The position numbers and the translations under genes were made by a program. Shown piece after piece: positions 1-8,563 of a stretch of DNA of 39,173 nt (within the stretch, counting starts at the first letter, position 1; every line of letters begins with the position of its first letter). The stretch is from Candidatus Thermoflexus sinensis (GTDB lineage Bacteria > Chloroflexota > Anaerolineae > Thermoflexales > Thermoflexaceae). The notes below the pieces were generated by a model. It did not search any database, had not been told where the DNA came from, and saw nothing but the letters and a program-made list of their open reading frames with translations. The stretch covers positions 1 to 39,173 of the forward strand of contig JAEVEY010000186.1 of the NCBI GenBank assembly GCA_016842045.1, in the 5' to 3' direction.

Positions 1-131
1 AAGGGCATTAGCCATTCGTGTATTCGTGCTCCATTCGTGGACGGCACTTCTCCCCGGACAAATTTTCTGACATTCTTTAAGGCTTTCCCTACCCTCCTCC
101 ATGTCCGCCCGCAAAGCGGATCGCCTATCGC
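1..131. other. Intergenic left edge with short ATTCGTG repeats
   Basis: No gene is seen here. The heptamer ATTCGTG occurs three times between about 14 and 40, spaced by 1 and 4 bases, which resembles a fragment of a dispersed intergenic repeat. A small TCCGC/GCGGA inverted repeat lies near 105-121, just after the stop codon of the minus-strand gene that follows, but it has no T-tract and is a weak terminator candidate. The left part of the window may continue a repeat that is cut off. Confidence 0.4.
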
Positions 132-1079
132 TCAATCCGGATCCTCTTCGTCCCACCCTTCCCGCAGCATCGGATGACGGCCAGCCAGCCGAAGGAGGAG
201 CGGCAGGGAAAGAGCCAGAAGAGGAAACCAGGCGGGCAGAAGCGGGGACGCGGAGAAGCGATCCAGGTTCCACAGGATGAGCACCAGCGAGAGCCACGCA
301 ACGGCGAAATTCGGCCATGGATCCACGCTCCGCATCCATCTCAGGCCGGGGATCCGATGACGGGTGAACGGCCAGAAGAGGTTGCTCCCCATCCATCCCA
401 GCTGATCTTCAAGGACATGTAACGCATATCCAAGCCCCACGATCCATCCGATCCGTGCGCCACCCAGAAGCCCGGCTGCGAGTCCCAGCAAAGCCGCCAG
501 AACCAGCGAGTGGCTCCACGCACGATGCCAGGGCAGGAACAGGATCCGCACCGCCCTGTTCTCTGGCATGAAGGCGATGGATGGACCTGAGAAAACGTCC
601 ACGACAATCGTGGGATCATAATCGTAGTGGATCGGGATGCTCAGGGGAAGGCGAAGCGGTGGACAGGAAGGATCCGTTCCGGGCATCGGGCGCCCCCCCG
701 TGTTCACCACCGGGCCGATCTCCACCTCAACCGCCGGCCCTTCCGGATCGAAGCGCACGAGGTAACGCCGCCAGGCATCTGGCCCCAGGCGCAGGGTGTG
801 TAGGATGAGACGGGTGGGGCGTCTCTGTTCCCAGGCCTGCTCCGCAGCTTCCTTCACGGCCTGCGCGATCTCCTCCGGATCCGGTGGATCCTCTTGAGGA
901 TCCACTGCCCGATCGGGCTGTTCCAGCCAGCGGGCGAAGCGGAAATCCAGCACATCCGGCAACATCGCGGCAATTCCCCCCAGCGCCGGTCCGATCGCGC
1001 CATGGGCGGCATCCCGCACGATCTCCGGGAAGAACGTCGCCAGCGCAACGCCCGAGATAAAGTGAGCGAAGCCTTTCAT
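132..1079 (-). CDS. Membrane-bound metal-dependent hydrolase, DUF457/YdjM-like, with soluble insertion
   Basis: A 315-residue membrane protein. The N-terminus (MKGFAHFISG, then a GAIGPALGGIAAMLPDVLDF segment) and the later HRAWSHS and HVLEDQLG motifs match the pattern of DUF457/YdjM-type membrane proteins, a family annotated as putative metal-dependent hydrolases. The His/Asp residues in those motifs would be the metal ligands. Hydrophobic helices follow HRAWSHS and fill the C-terminal half. Between the first helix (ending near residue 45) and HRAWSHS (near residue 190) lies a ~140-residue acidic, proline-rich stretch that looks soluble and is unusual for the family. The start at 1079 is preferred because an upstream in-frame ATG at 1235 would overlap the neighbouring glycosyltransferase and adds low-complexity sequence. 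Substrate unknown; the family name rests on motif pattern only. Confidence 0.7.
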   Translation of the reverse strand: MKGFAHFISGVALATFFPEIVRDAAHGAIGPALGGIAAMLPDVLDFRFARWLEQPDRAVDPQEDPPDPEEIAQAVKEAAEQAWEQRRPTRLILHTLRLGPDAWRRYLVRFDPEGPAVEVEIGPVVNTGGRPMPGTDPSCPPLRLPLSIPIHYDYDPTIVVDVFSGPSIAFMPENRAVRILFLPWHRAWSHSLVLAALLGLAAGLLGGARIGWIVGLGYALHVLEDQLGWMGSNLFWPFTRHRIPGLRWMRSVDPWPNFAVAWLSLVLILWNLDRFSASPLLPAWFPLLALSLPLLLRLAGRHPMLREGWDEEDPD

Positions 1080-1150
1080 GATGCTCTCCGCGCCCCAGGG
1101 GTTACAGAGAGGGGCCTTCCCGCCCAGCCGAAATCCTCGCCGACACTTCC

Positions 1151-2392
1151 CTAAAGATGATAGGCATTTTGCGGGGCATGCCCCAGGATCTCGGCTCGAT
1201 AGAGGGCTTCCAGGGGCGCAAGGGTTTGCTCCCAATCATAACGGGCCACGGCGAGGCGGCGCGCGGCTTCCCCCAGAGCCTTCCGACGGGTCGGATCCTG
1301 CGCCAGGGCGATCATGGCAGCGGCGAATGCCTCTCCATCGGCCAGCCACACATGCGCTCCATCCACCACAGCAAGCCCATCGCAACCCATGGGAGTACTG
1401 ACGATCGCCTTTCCCATGGCCATCGCCTCGAGGATCTTCAGACGGGTTCCGCCGCCCGCCCGCAGGGGCGCCACATACACCGTAGCGCCGGCCAGATAGG
1501 GACGCACATCGGGGACCTCGCCCACCACATGGATGCCTGGAATTTCCTGAAGCCGCCGCACCGCAGGGGATGGCCGGCGGCCGACCAGGTAAAGCCGGGC
1601 CTCCGGGAGAACAGAGCGCACCACGGGCCAGACCGCCTGGGCCAGCCAGCGGACCGCATCGATGTTCGGGCGGTAATCCATGGATCCGGTGAATACGAAA
1701 GCGGGCTCGCCAAGAGGAAACGGCTCCACCGCCTCCGGATGGAAGAACGCCGTGTCAACGCCATTCGGGGCCACCACCGGCGGACGGGCGGTTCCCAGCG
1801 CCTCCAGGTCTCGGGCGTCCGGTTCCGAGACCGCGATCACCCGATCCACCCGGCGCACGATCCGGGCTTCGTAACGCCGCAACCGGCGGGCCTGGATCCC
1901 GGAGTAGAGCGCGCCGGGCCAGCGTCGGGGGTCCTCCCGATCCGCCTGGAACAACCGCTCCTGCAGGCGATACTCCGCGTTCAGTTCGTCCAGAACGAGG
2001 ATCGGCCGGGCACCCGGGGGATGATCCAGCAGGTCTTCCACGGCCCAGGCCATTTCCAGGCCCTCAATGTGGATCGCGCGGATGGAACGCTGCGCGAGCA
2101 GACGCTTCAATGCATCGGCCAGATCGGGAACCCGGTAACGAAAAGCGAGATCCGGGTGAGAGGAAAGCAACATCTGGCGAAGACGGGTCCAGAGGGACCG
2201 CGGGCGCCATGGGAAGAGGAACACCTCCTGGGCCAGGGATCGCCAGACCGCCGGGGGCTCCACGGCCCGTTCCGCCAGGGCCAGCACCCCAACGGGCGCC
2301 AGCCGGGCCAGGCGCCGCAGCACATGGAAAGCCCGGATGGATCCGCCTTTGTTAGGCGGATCCGGAAGCTCGGGGGTCAGAAAGAGGATCAT
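1151..2392 (-). CDS. Glycosyltransferase family 4
   Basis: A 413-residue GT-B fold glycosyltransferase of the GT4 type, likely cytoplasmic or peripheral at the membrane and transferring a nucleotide-activated sugar to an envelope glycan or lipid. The N-terminus carries the glycine-rich loop after the first strand (LTPELPDPPNKGGSIRA). The C-terminal domain begins near residue 230 with FTGSMDYRPN and contains the donor-binding E-x7-E-like region (KILEAMAMGKAIVSTPMG, near residue 345). A second GT4 gene follows upstream on the same strand after about 90 bp, so the two may serve one glycan pathway. There are no transmembrane helices. Acceptor and sugar cannot be read from sequence. Confidence 0.85.
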   Translation of the reverse strand: MILFLTPELPDPPNKGGSIRAFHVLRRLARLAPVGVLALAERAVEPPAVWRSLAQEVFLFPWRPRSLWTRLRQMLLSSHPDLAFRYRVPDLADALKRLLAQRSIRAIHIEGLEMAWAVEDLLDHPPGARPILVLDELNAEYRLQERLFQADREDPRRWPGALYSGIQARRLRRYEARIVRRVDRVIAVSEPDARDLEALGTARPPVVAPNGVDTAFFHPEAVEPFPLGEPAFVFTGSMDYRPNIDAVRWLAQAVWPVVRSVLPEARLYLVGRRPSPAVRRLQEIPGIHVVGEVPDVRPYLAGATVYVAPLRAGGGTRLKILEAMAMGKAIVSTPMGCDGLAVVDGAHVWLADGEAFAAAMIALAQDPTRRKALGEAARRLAVARYDWEQTLAPLEALYRAEILGHAPQNAYHL

Positions 2393-2482
2393 CGCTGCAT
2401 CCTTGTGCGCCCGAAATGAAGCAGATCATGCTGTCGAGGGCATGCCCTCGGCGCGCCCTTCGCGCCTCAAAATTCCCCGGAT

Positions 2483-3601
2483 TTACCGACCCAGAACCCG
2501 CCGGTAGATCTCCCAGGTTTCCGCCGCTGCGCGATCCCAGGAGAAGGCGGCGGCCCGTTCCAGGCCTTTCCGGCGCATCCGCTCGCGGGCCTCGGGATCC
2601 TCCAGGAGCGCTTCCATCGCTTCTGTCCAGCGGGACTCGTCCTCCGCCGGGAGGATCATCCCGGCCTCGCCCACGACTTCAGGCAGGGCACCCTGATCGC
2701 TGACGATCACCGGCGTGCCACAGGCCATCGCCTCCACCGCGGGGAGGCCGAAGCCCTCGTAGAGCGAGGGGAACGCCAGGAAGACTGCCCCATTGTATAG
2801 AGCCGCAAGGGTCTGGTCATCCGGGCCCTCGATCCAGCGCAGACGATCCGCGATGTGAAGGCGATGAGGCCACTCCAGGATCTCCTGGTAGAGCCAGCCC
2901 CGACGCCCGGCCAGGACCAGCGGCGGGGCCTCCGGGCGGCGGTCCAGCAGCCGGGCGTAGGCCCGCAGCAACATTGGAAGGTTCTTCCGCGGCTCCCAGG
3001 TTCCCACAAACAGGATATATCCCGGCTCCAGGCCCAGGTGATCCAGCGCTGCACGTATAGCCTCTGGAGGAAGCGGCCGGTAGACGGCGCTGGCCGCTTC
3101 GTAGACCACTGAGATACGCTCAGGGGGCAAGCCAAAGTAAGCCACGAGATCCGCCCGCGTCGTTTGCGAGACCGCGATGATATGATCAGCCACCCGGACT
3201 GCCTGTTCGATCTGCCCGGCGTAGTAACGCCGGCTCTCCACGGTCATGAAATCCGGATATTTCAGGAAGTGCAGATCGTGGATGGTGATCACCCGGCGGA
3301 AAGAGCCGGCGAACGGAGGGATGAAATCGGGGCTGTGGAGCAGCGAGACCCGCCGGAGGGCGATCTCCAGCGGCCATATCCGCTGTTCCCAGCGGTGATG
3401 TGGAGGCGTCCAGACATAGGCGGTCTGCACCCGGGGGCCTGAGATTCGGGTGTGGAGATCCCTCCGGCTTTGAAAGATCACCAGGCGGATCTCCGGATCA
3501 TCCATGACATAGGGGAGGCGAGTGGCCAGTTCCAGGATATATCGGGCGATGCCCTCCCGCCGATATGCCAGCAACCGGGCATCCAGTCCAATCCGTATCA
3601 T
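2483..3601 (-). CDS. Glycosyltransferase family 4 (mannosyltransferase-like)
   Basis: A 372-residue GT4 glycosyltransferase. It starts MIRIGLDARL and shows the typical acceptor-domain HSPDFIPP and TIHDLHFLKYPDF motifs, the linker FVGTWEPRKN that opens the donor domain, and the catalytic E-x7-E signature FPSLYEGFGLPAVEAMACGTPV near residue 280. This pattern is common in mannosyl/rhamnosyl transferases of exopolysaccharide or O-antigen-like clusters. The ATG at 3601 is chosen because the in-frame upstream extension (to 3682) translates the GC hairpin at 3644-3680 into an Arg/Pro-rich tail with no family resemblance. It lies 90 bp upstream of the other GT4 gene on the same strand and may share its transcript. 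Confidence 0.87.
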   Translation of the reverse strand: MIRIGLDARLLAYRREGIARYILELATRLPYVMDDPEIRLVIFQSRRDLHTRISGPRVQTAYVWTPPHHRWEQRIWPLEIALRRVSLLHSPDFIPPFAGSFRRVITIHDLHFLKYPDFMTVESRRYYAGQIEQAVRVADHIIAVSQTTRADLVAYFGLPPERISVVYEAASAVYRPLPPEAIRAALDHLGLEPGYILFVGTWEPRKNLPMLLRAYARLLDRRPEAPPLVLAGRRGWLYQEILEWPHRLHIADRLRWIEGPDDQTLAALYNGAVFLAFPSLYEGFGLPAVEAMACGTPVIVSDQGALPEVVGEAGMILPAEDESRWTEAMEALLEDPEARERMRRKGLERAAAFSWDRAAAETWEIYRRVLGR

Positions 3602-3643
3602 CGGATGCTCTACCCTCCTGAGAGGGGGAATCTTGAATTTGGG

Positions 3644-3680
3644 GGCCTGGGGGGCGCGCCTTCGACGCGCCCCCCAGGCC
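3644..3680. repeat. Perfect 15-bp GC hairpin
   Basis: GGCCTGGGGGGCGCG at 3644-3658 is exactly complementary to 3666-3680 with a 7-base loop (CCTTCGA). It lies between the regulator gene and the glycosyltransferase on the minus strand. No T-tract follows on the minus strand, so it may be a repeat-type hairpin or a factor-assisted terminator. It resembles the central hairpins of the window's miniature elements. Confidence 0.7.
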
Positions 3681-3710
3681 ACATGCGAATTCCTGTATCG
3701 TGCAGCGAGC

Positions 3711-3734
3711 AGGACAACTGCGAGCAGTTGTCCT
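3711..3734. repeat. Palindrome supplying the TAG stop of the regulator gene
   Basis: AGGACAACTGC (3711-3721) pairs with GCAGTTGTCCT (3724-3734). The minus-strand stop codon TAG (3733-3735) lies at its edge. A near-identical, longer palindrome occurs at 10009-10046 and also contains the stop of its adjoining gene, so this is a repeated element rather than chance. Confidence 0.7.
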
Positions 3735-5601
3735 ACTCCATGGGTTTCGGAGGATGGCCTTCCTCAGCCGGAGCGCGCGCCGCCCGTCGCTCCATCTCGG
3801 CGAGAACCATGGCCACCGCTTCGATGGCCGCCCGTTGCTTGCGGTAAAGATCCGATTCGCTGAGCGCCAGGCGCTGGGCGATCTCCCGAACCTTACGGCC
3901 CTGAATGAAACGCATCTCCAGCAGATTGTAAAGCAGCCACTCCGGGGCGGTCAGCTTCCGCTCCCCATCCGGCCGCAGCTGTTCGATCGCTTCCGTCAGC
4001 ACAGCCCGCAACGCGCGGATCGGATTGCCATCATGAATCTCCATCGCCTGCTGAACGATTCGGAGTTGCAGCAGGGGGCTCTGAAGCAGGCGCGGGCCAC
4101 CCCAATAATGCGCCAGGGCCTCTTTCACCCAGTGGGTGAACTCTGGATGCTCCACCAGGGGCATCGCGGAGGGCCCCTGCTCCGGTTGGCGCAGGCGGCT
4201 GACTTCCTCCGCGACCTGCTCCAGCGCGCTCAGCGCTCGCTCCTGGAGCATCCGATCCTCCAGGGCCGCCGCCGCGCGGGCCACCCATCCTCGAATCGTG
4301 TCCTGGAGGAGCTCCAGCGTCACCTCCCCGGCCGGCTGGGCGACCGCGATCGCGCCCAGGAGAACCGGATCGCCCCGGCTCCGCAACGGCCAGATCCAGA
4401 AGCCATCGGCCACAATAGGGCCATCGGTGGATCCCTCAACAACCGAAAGCGTTTCCTCAATGGATGCCCGCTCGATCGGTCCGAAGGCGGCCACCGGCTC
4501 AATCCCATTCGGCGTGATCCGCACGACAAACCCGGTGGGGGAACGAAGGGCTTCGCACATCAGGGCCAGGATCCCCTCCAGGAATTGCCGGAGATCCCGG
4601 GCCGTGATCATCGCATCGCTCAGGCGACGCATGCGGACAAGCTCGGAGACATCCCGTCGAAGGAAGAGCCATTCAAAGAAGGGGCGAATCCAATCGCTGA
4701 AGACCTCATAGCTCACGATGGCCCCTGCCGCGACCAGGGGCAGCAGAAGAGCCAGCGGCAGGCCGAGGGTATGGCTTAGCCGGCTCAGCCCAAACATCAC
4801 CAGCACCACAAAGGTCGCCAGGACCGGCCCCCGAAGCAGATAATCGATCCAGCGTTGCTTGATCACCCGATCCGGGACCAGCACGTCCAGGTAGGCGACC
4901 GCATAGACCATGCCGAACAGCATCGTCCCGATGATCAGGTTGCTGATGCCGACCAGGCCCCAGAAGACGGCGGGGAAGGAGGGAAGGGTGCGCCCAACCA
5001 GGAGCAGATAAGGGAAGACTCCGATGGCGGGGGCGACCATCGTCACCGCCAGGTAGGTCATCCGCCGCCGGTGGGTGGAGATGAGCATCCGCCGGCGCGC
5101 CCGCCAGACGTTGATCACCCCCCATGCAACCCCACCGAGGAAGTAAACCAGGAACAGGGGGAAAAGAGGACCAGCCCACAGGTGGAAGGCCCGTCCATCC
5201 GCTGCCCCGTCATGGACCAGCAGGTCTGTCCAGAGAGCGAGCAGGAACCAGATCGCCCCCAGACCGTAAGCACCGCGCACCGCCCATCGTCGCCAGGAGG
5301 AGAACGAGCCTGTTCGCTCTAACAGGGCATCCGTGAGATGGGCATAAGCAGCGGGGGTGATGGCGATGCCCAGCCATTGCAGCCGCAGCCATCGCTCCGC
5401 GGAACGGGGGTCGCTGACGAAGAAGAGGACCAGATCGCCCAGGTAGACCACAAACACCGAGACCAGCAGCCAGGCCGCCCCACGCGCGCTCCGGCTTCGG
5501 AAATAATAGGCCAGCAGATAGACCAGGAGGGAGAACGACGCGATCAGCAGGGCGGCGACGATAACGAAATTAATTTGAATCAATAGGTCCAGCGGGTCCA
5601 T
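3733..5601 (-). CDS. Membrane-anchored regulator: 7TM sensor, GAF-like and C-terminal HTH
   Basis: A 622-residue protein. Residues ~1-315 hold about eight to ten hydrophobic helices resembling the N-terminal 7TM sensor region of some histidine kinases (LQWLGIAITPAAYAHL is the typical loop). Residues ~330-460 look like a degenerate GAF domain (ILALMCEALRSPTGFVVR). No HisKA or HATPase domain follows. A helical region comes next, and residues ~555-592 form a probable sigma-region-4-like helix-turn-helix (KVREIAQRLALSESDLYRKQ). It would therefore act as a one-component, membrane-bound transcription regulator; ligand and targets are unknown. It starts 7 bp after the alpha/beta hydrolase stop, so the two are almost surely co-transcribed. 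The stop lies in a palindromic repeat. The domain reading is from pattern; the GAF call is the least certain. Confidence 0.75.
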   Translation of the reverse strand: MDPLDLLIQINFVIVAALLIASFSLLVYLLAYYFRSRSARGAAWLLVSVFVVYLGDLVLFFVSDPRSAERWLRLQWLGIAITPAAYAHLTDALLERTGSFSSWRRWAVRGAYGLGAIWFLLALWTDLLVHDGAADGRAFHLWAGPLFPLFLVYFLGGVAWGVINVWRARRRMLISTHRRRMTYLAVTMVAPAIGVFPYLLLVGRTLPSFPAVFWGLVGISNLIIGTMLFGMVYAVAYLDVLVPDRVIKQRWIDYLLRGPVLATFVVLVMFGLSRLSHTLGLPLALLLPLVAAGAIVSYEVFSDWIRPFFEWLFLRRDVSELVRMRRLSDAMITARDLRQFLEGILALMCEALRSPTGFVVRITPNGIEPVAAFGPIERASIEETLSVVEGSTDGPIVADGFWIWPLRSRGDPVLLGAIAVAQPAGEVTLELLQDTIRGWVARAAAALEDRMLQERALSALEQVAEEVSRLRQPEQGPSAMPLVEHPEFTHWVKEALAHYWGGPRLLQSPLLQLRIVQQAMEIHDGNPIRALRAVLTEAIEQLRPDGERKLTAPEWLLYNLLEMRFIQGRKVREIAQRLALSESDLYRKQRAAIEAVAMVLAEMERRAARAPAEEGHPPKPME

Positions 5602-5608
5602 CGGCTCG

Positions 5609-6337
5609 TCACGATCGACAAATGGTCTCCAGCCAGCGCTGGATACGCTGGATCATCACCCGACGGCGCCCGGTGTAGCGGTGATCCCCCCCATCGATGA
5701 GGGCGAGATCGGTGTTCAACCCCGCCCGGTGATGGAGCGCCAGGCTCTGGCGATGATGCACCACCGGGTCCGCTGTCCCATGCACGATGAGCAGCGGCCG
5801 TGGGGATAGCTGATCCGCCACATCCACCGGTTGCGGCCTCTCGGCCTGAGTCTTCAGTTCCTCTTGCAAAGTCTCTACGGTCATCCCGTTCATAAAGCGG
5901 ACCCAGTCCGCAAGCATGGCGTCATGCGGCGTCCAGGCCCGCAAATCGCTGACGGTGGAAAGGGTGATCAGGGCGTAAACCCGGGGGTCCTGAACGGCCG
6001 CCAGCACAGCGGCCCATCCGCCCATGCTATAGCCCAGCAGGACCAGGCGATGGGGATCGACCATCGGTTGCGCCAGCGCCCACTCGATCGCCGCCCGCAC
6101 ATCCTCCACCAGGGTAGCGATCCGATAAGGACCTTCGCTACCCCAGCAACCCCGATAGTGGAAGCTCAGCACATTCCACCCGGCATCCCGCAGGGCATCC
6201 GCCAGGTCCAGGTTGAGCTCCACGCCGGCGATCCCGTGGGCCATGACCAGGGTCGGATGGGGTCCCGGCCCATCCGCCTGATAGAAACGGCCCAGCAATC
6301 GATAGTCATCGCTTTCAAAAACCACACCGATGAGCAT
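5609..6337 (-). CDS. Alpha/beta hydrolase (dienelactone hydrolase/serine esterase-like)
   Basis: A 242-residue cytoplasmic alpha/beta hydrolase with no signal peptide. The oxyanion-side HG motif is seen in VMAHGIAGVE (near residue 33). The nucleophile elbow is GYSMGG (near residue 108). A late acidic residue is seen in VHGTADPVV, and the catalytic His is probably that of GGDHRY near the C-terminus. The sequence resembles BAAT/acyl-CoA thioester and short-chain esterase-like hydrolases. Substrate unknown. It is the first gene of a two-gene minus-strand unit with the membrane regulator downstream, which may sense or control the same substrate; that link is inference. Confidence 0.85.
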   Translation of the reverse strand: MLIGVVFESDDYRLLGRFYQADGPGPHPTLVMAHGIAGVELNLDLADALRDAGWNVLSFHYRGCWGSEGPYRIATLVEDVRAAIEWALAQPMVDPHRLVLLGYSMGGWAAVLAAVQDPRVYALITLSTVSDLRAWTPHDAMLADWVRFMNGMTVETLQEELKTQAERPQPVDVADQLSPRPLLIVHGTADPVVHHRQSLALHHRAGLNTDLALIDGGDHRYTGRRRVMIQRIQRWLETICRS

Positions 6338-6437
6338 CGTTAGAACGCCACCTCAAGGGATTCCCCCAGCGCCCGGCTCTGACCGGGAGAGCAAGCCTGT
6401 AGGCATGGACGCACCCTACCACAGAAGGAAATGCTCC

Positions 6438-6693
6438 TGTTCATAGTAGAGCACGGAACGCCCGTTACAAGCGTTCCCAGAAAGGACGGGCACTCACATG
6501 CCCTACTACGAACAGGAAAAGCCCTTTGTTCGTAGTCGGGCACGAAGCGAAGCGGAGTGCCCGTTACAAGCGCTCACAAAAAGAACGGGCACTTACGTGC
6601 CCTACTACGAACAGGAAAAAGCCCTTTGTTCGTAGTCGGGCACGAAGCGAAGCGGAGTGCCCGTTACAGGCGTTCCCAAAAAGAACAGGCCAC
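6438..6693. repeat. Tandem array of ~100-bp repeat, about 2.6 copies
   Basis: Three head-to-tail units start at 6438, 6527 and 6627 (89, 100 and about 67 bp, the last truncated). Units 2 and 3 are almost identical over their shared length. Each unit holds nested inverted repeats: GGGCAC/GTGCCC pairs around short loops and GTGCCCTACTACGAAC facing GTTCGTAGTCGGGCAC across the unit joint. It lies in the 522-bp gap between the alpha/beta hydrolase and the P5C dehydrogenase, both on minus. Short open frames here are artefacts of the repeat. No terminal duplication or transposase is seen. Confidence 0.85.
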
Positions 6694-6704
6694 GATATTT
6701 TTTC

Positions 6705-6745
6705 TCTCCTCTCCCTGCGGCCCAAAAGGCCGCAGGGAGAGGAGA
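6705..6745. repeat. 18-bp perfect hairpin of the CCTCCC..GGGAGG type
   Basis: The arm 6705-6722 pairs perfectly with 6728-6745 around a 5-base loop (CAAAA). It sits directly after the truncated third tandem unit and downstream of the P5C dehydrogenase is 6860, so on the minus strand it could end that transcript. The core is similar to hairpins at 24318, 29494, 32198, 36562 and 37561. Confidence 0.8.
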
Positions 6746-6859
6746 AACCTTATCAGGGAGTGGGGAAGGTCGCTCCAGGCAGCTCCGCCACTCCCAAAAT
6801 CCCATCATTCCAGAGATCAGCCGGTTTGCCCGGAACCCGGTCCGAAAGGAGCCCCAGCG

Positions 6860-8563
6860 CTAGTCGATCACCGTCTGGCTCTGCTCCCGCAGATACTGGA
6901 TCAGGTAGTAAGGTCCGCCGGAGCCCCGGCCGGTGGAGCCGCTGGCCTTCCAGCCACCGAAGGGCTGGTAGCCCGGCCACGCGCCGGTGGTCGCCCCCGC
7001 CGCCCGGTTCACATAGGTCACACCCGCCTCAATGTGATCGAAGAACCACTGGATCTCCTCCGGGTCATTGCTGTAAAAGCCGGCGGTCAGACCGTAATCC
7101 ACGGCGTTGGCGTAGCGCATGGCCTCTTCCAGGGAATCCACCGTCACAATGCAGGTGATCGGCAGGAACATCTCCTCCTTGAGGAGCGGGTGATCCGGTG
7201 GGAGGCCATCGACCACCGTGGGTTCCACGAAGTATCCCTTGGCGAATTCGCCGTCGGTCAGGACATTGCCACCGAAAAGCACCACCCCATCGCGGCGGAG
7301 GATCTCCATGTATCGCTGGAACTTCTCATAAGCGGTGCGATTGATCACTGGCCCCAGGAAGACGTCCCGCCGGGTCGGGTCGCCGATCTGGATCTTGCTG
7401 GTGAGATCCAGGAACTTCTCCAGGAACGCATCCCGCACCGGCCGCTCGACATAGATCCGCGAGGCGGCCGAGCACTTCTGGCCCTGGAGGCCGAAGGCAG
7501 AGCGCATGCAGCCCAGCGCCGCCCGATCCAGGTCGGCGTGGCGGCTGATGATCACGGGGTTCTTGCCGCCCATCTCCAGAATGATGGGCTTGGGATATTT
7601 CGTGGAGGCCGCCACTTTCCGGTAGATGGACATCCCCACTTCATAGCTGCCGGTGAAGGTGATGCCGGCCACATCGGGATGAAGAACCAGAGGATCGCCG
7701 ACTTCGCTTCCCCCGCCCGTGATGTAGTTGAAGACACCATCCGGAACTCCTGCGTCCCGGAAGATCTCATAGAGCTTGTAACCCACATAAGGGGTATCCG
7801 AAGCTGGCTTGAAGACCACGGTGTTCCCCGCCAGCAACGCAGCCCCGGAGGGGCCGCCGGCCAGGGCCAGCGGGAAATTGAAGGGGGAGATCACCGCCCA
7901 CACCCCGTAGGGCTTGAGCACGCTGCGGTTGTGGTGCTTGGGGGATTCCTGCTTCATGGGCTTAACATAGCCATCGTTGGCTTCCATCTGGTCGCAGTAA
8001 TAGCGGATCAGATCAGCGGTTTCCTCCACATCCCCCAGGGCTTCCAGACGGTTCTTGCCCACCTCCAGGCTCATCAGGGCGGCGATCTCAAAGGCCCGCT
8101 CGCTGATCAGATCCGCTGCCCGCCGCAGGATCTTCACCCGCTCCGTCCAGGGCAGGCGGCTCCAGGCGGGGAAGGCTGCCTTCGCCGCCGCGACCGCATC
8201 GTTCACATCCTGGGGGGTCCCCCGCTGGAAAACCCCAAGGAGCCAGTCCGTGTTGATCGGGGAGCGGTCTTCAAAAGTTCGCTCCGTATAACGGGGCTGA
8301 CCCCCAATGATCATCGGCAGCGTCCCGCCCAGGCTCTCCCGAACCTTGCCCAGGGCGACCTCGTATCGGATGTGAAGTTCTTCACTGGGGACAGCGAGGG
8401 TTGCATAGGTGATCTTGAAAGGTTGAGCGGGCGCTTCAACTGTCAGGGCAGCCTTTCGACGCGGGGCCGCTCGCGCAGGCGCCTTGCGGGTCGTGGCGCG
8501 GGCCGCCTTCTTGGGGGCCGCTTTTTTCGCCGCCTTCTTCACCGTCTTCTTTTTCGCTGGCAT
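6860..8563 (-). CDS. pruA: L-glutamate gamma-semialdehyde (P5C) dehydrogenase with histone H1-like N-terminal tail
   Basis: A 567-residue NAD-dependent aldehyde dehydrogenase. By family it oxidises glutamate-5-semialdehyde (from proline or ornithine catabolism) to glutamate. Visible signatures are the substrate/cofactor loop VISPFNFPLALAGG, the catalytic Glu in ILEMGGKNPVII, the nucleophile Cys364 in GQKCSAAS and the C-terminal PFGGWKASG. An unusual tail precedes the domain: residues 1-37 hold 16 Lys/Arg and no acidic residue, in AxKKA-type repeats like bacterial histone H1 proteins. The start at 8563 has GGAGG 7 bases upstream; an in-frame ATG at 8590 would read through that site. PruA/RocA is favoured over other aldehyde dehydrogenases, but the exact substrate is inferred. 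No proline dehydrogenase is in the window. Confidence 0.85.
   Translation of the reverse strand: MPAKKKTVKKAAKKAAPKKAARATTRKAPARAAPRRKAALTVEAPAQPFKITYATLAVPSEELHIRYEVALGKVRESLGGTLPMIIGGQPRYTERTFEDRSPINTDWLLGVFQRGTPQDVNDAVAAAKAAFPAWSRLPWTERVKILRRAADLISERAFEIAALMSLEVGKNRLEALGDVEETADLIRYYCDQMEANDGYVKPMKQESPKHHNRSVLKPYGVWAVISPFNFPLALAGGPSGAALLAGNTVVFKPASDTPYVGYKLYEIFRDAGVPDGVFNYITGGGSEVGDPLVLHPDVAGITFTGSYEVGMSIYRKVAASTKYPKPIILEMGGKNPVIISRHADLDRAALGCMRSAFGLQGQKCSAASRIYVERPVRDAFLEKFLDLTSKIQIGDPTRRDVFLGPVINRTAYEKFQRYMEILRRDGVVLFGGNVLTDGEFAKGYFVEPTVVDGLPPDHPLLKEEMFLPITCIVTVDSLEEAMRYANAVDYGLTAGFYSNDPEEIQWFFDHIEAGVTYVNRAAGATTGAWPGYQPFGGWKASGSTGRGSGGPYYLIQYLREQSQTVID

Noticed and set aside
1157-2419. 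420-codon plus-strand open frame over the first glycosyltransferase
   Set aside because: Shadow of the GT4 gene; no motif, poor composition and no start signal.
6438-6693. CRISPR array
   Set aside because: Only 2.6 direct units, with no unique spacers between short repeats and no cas genes; it is a tandem duplication.
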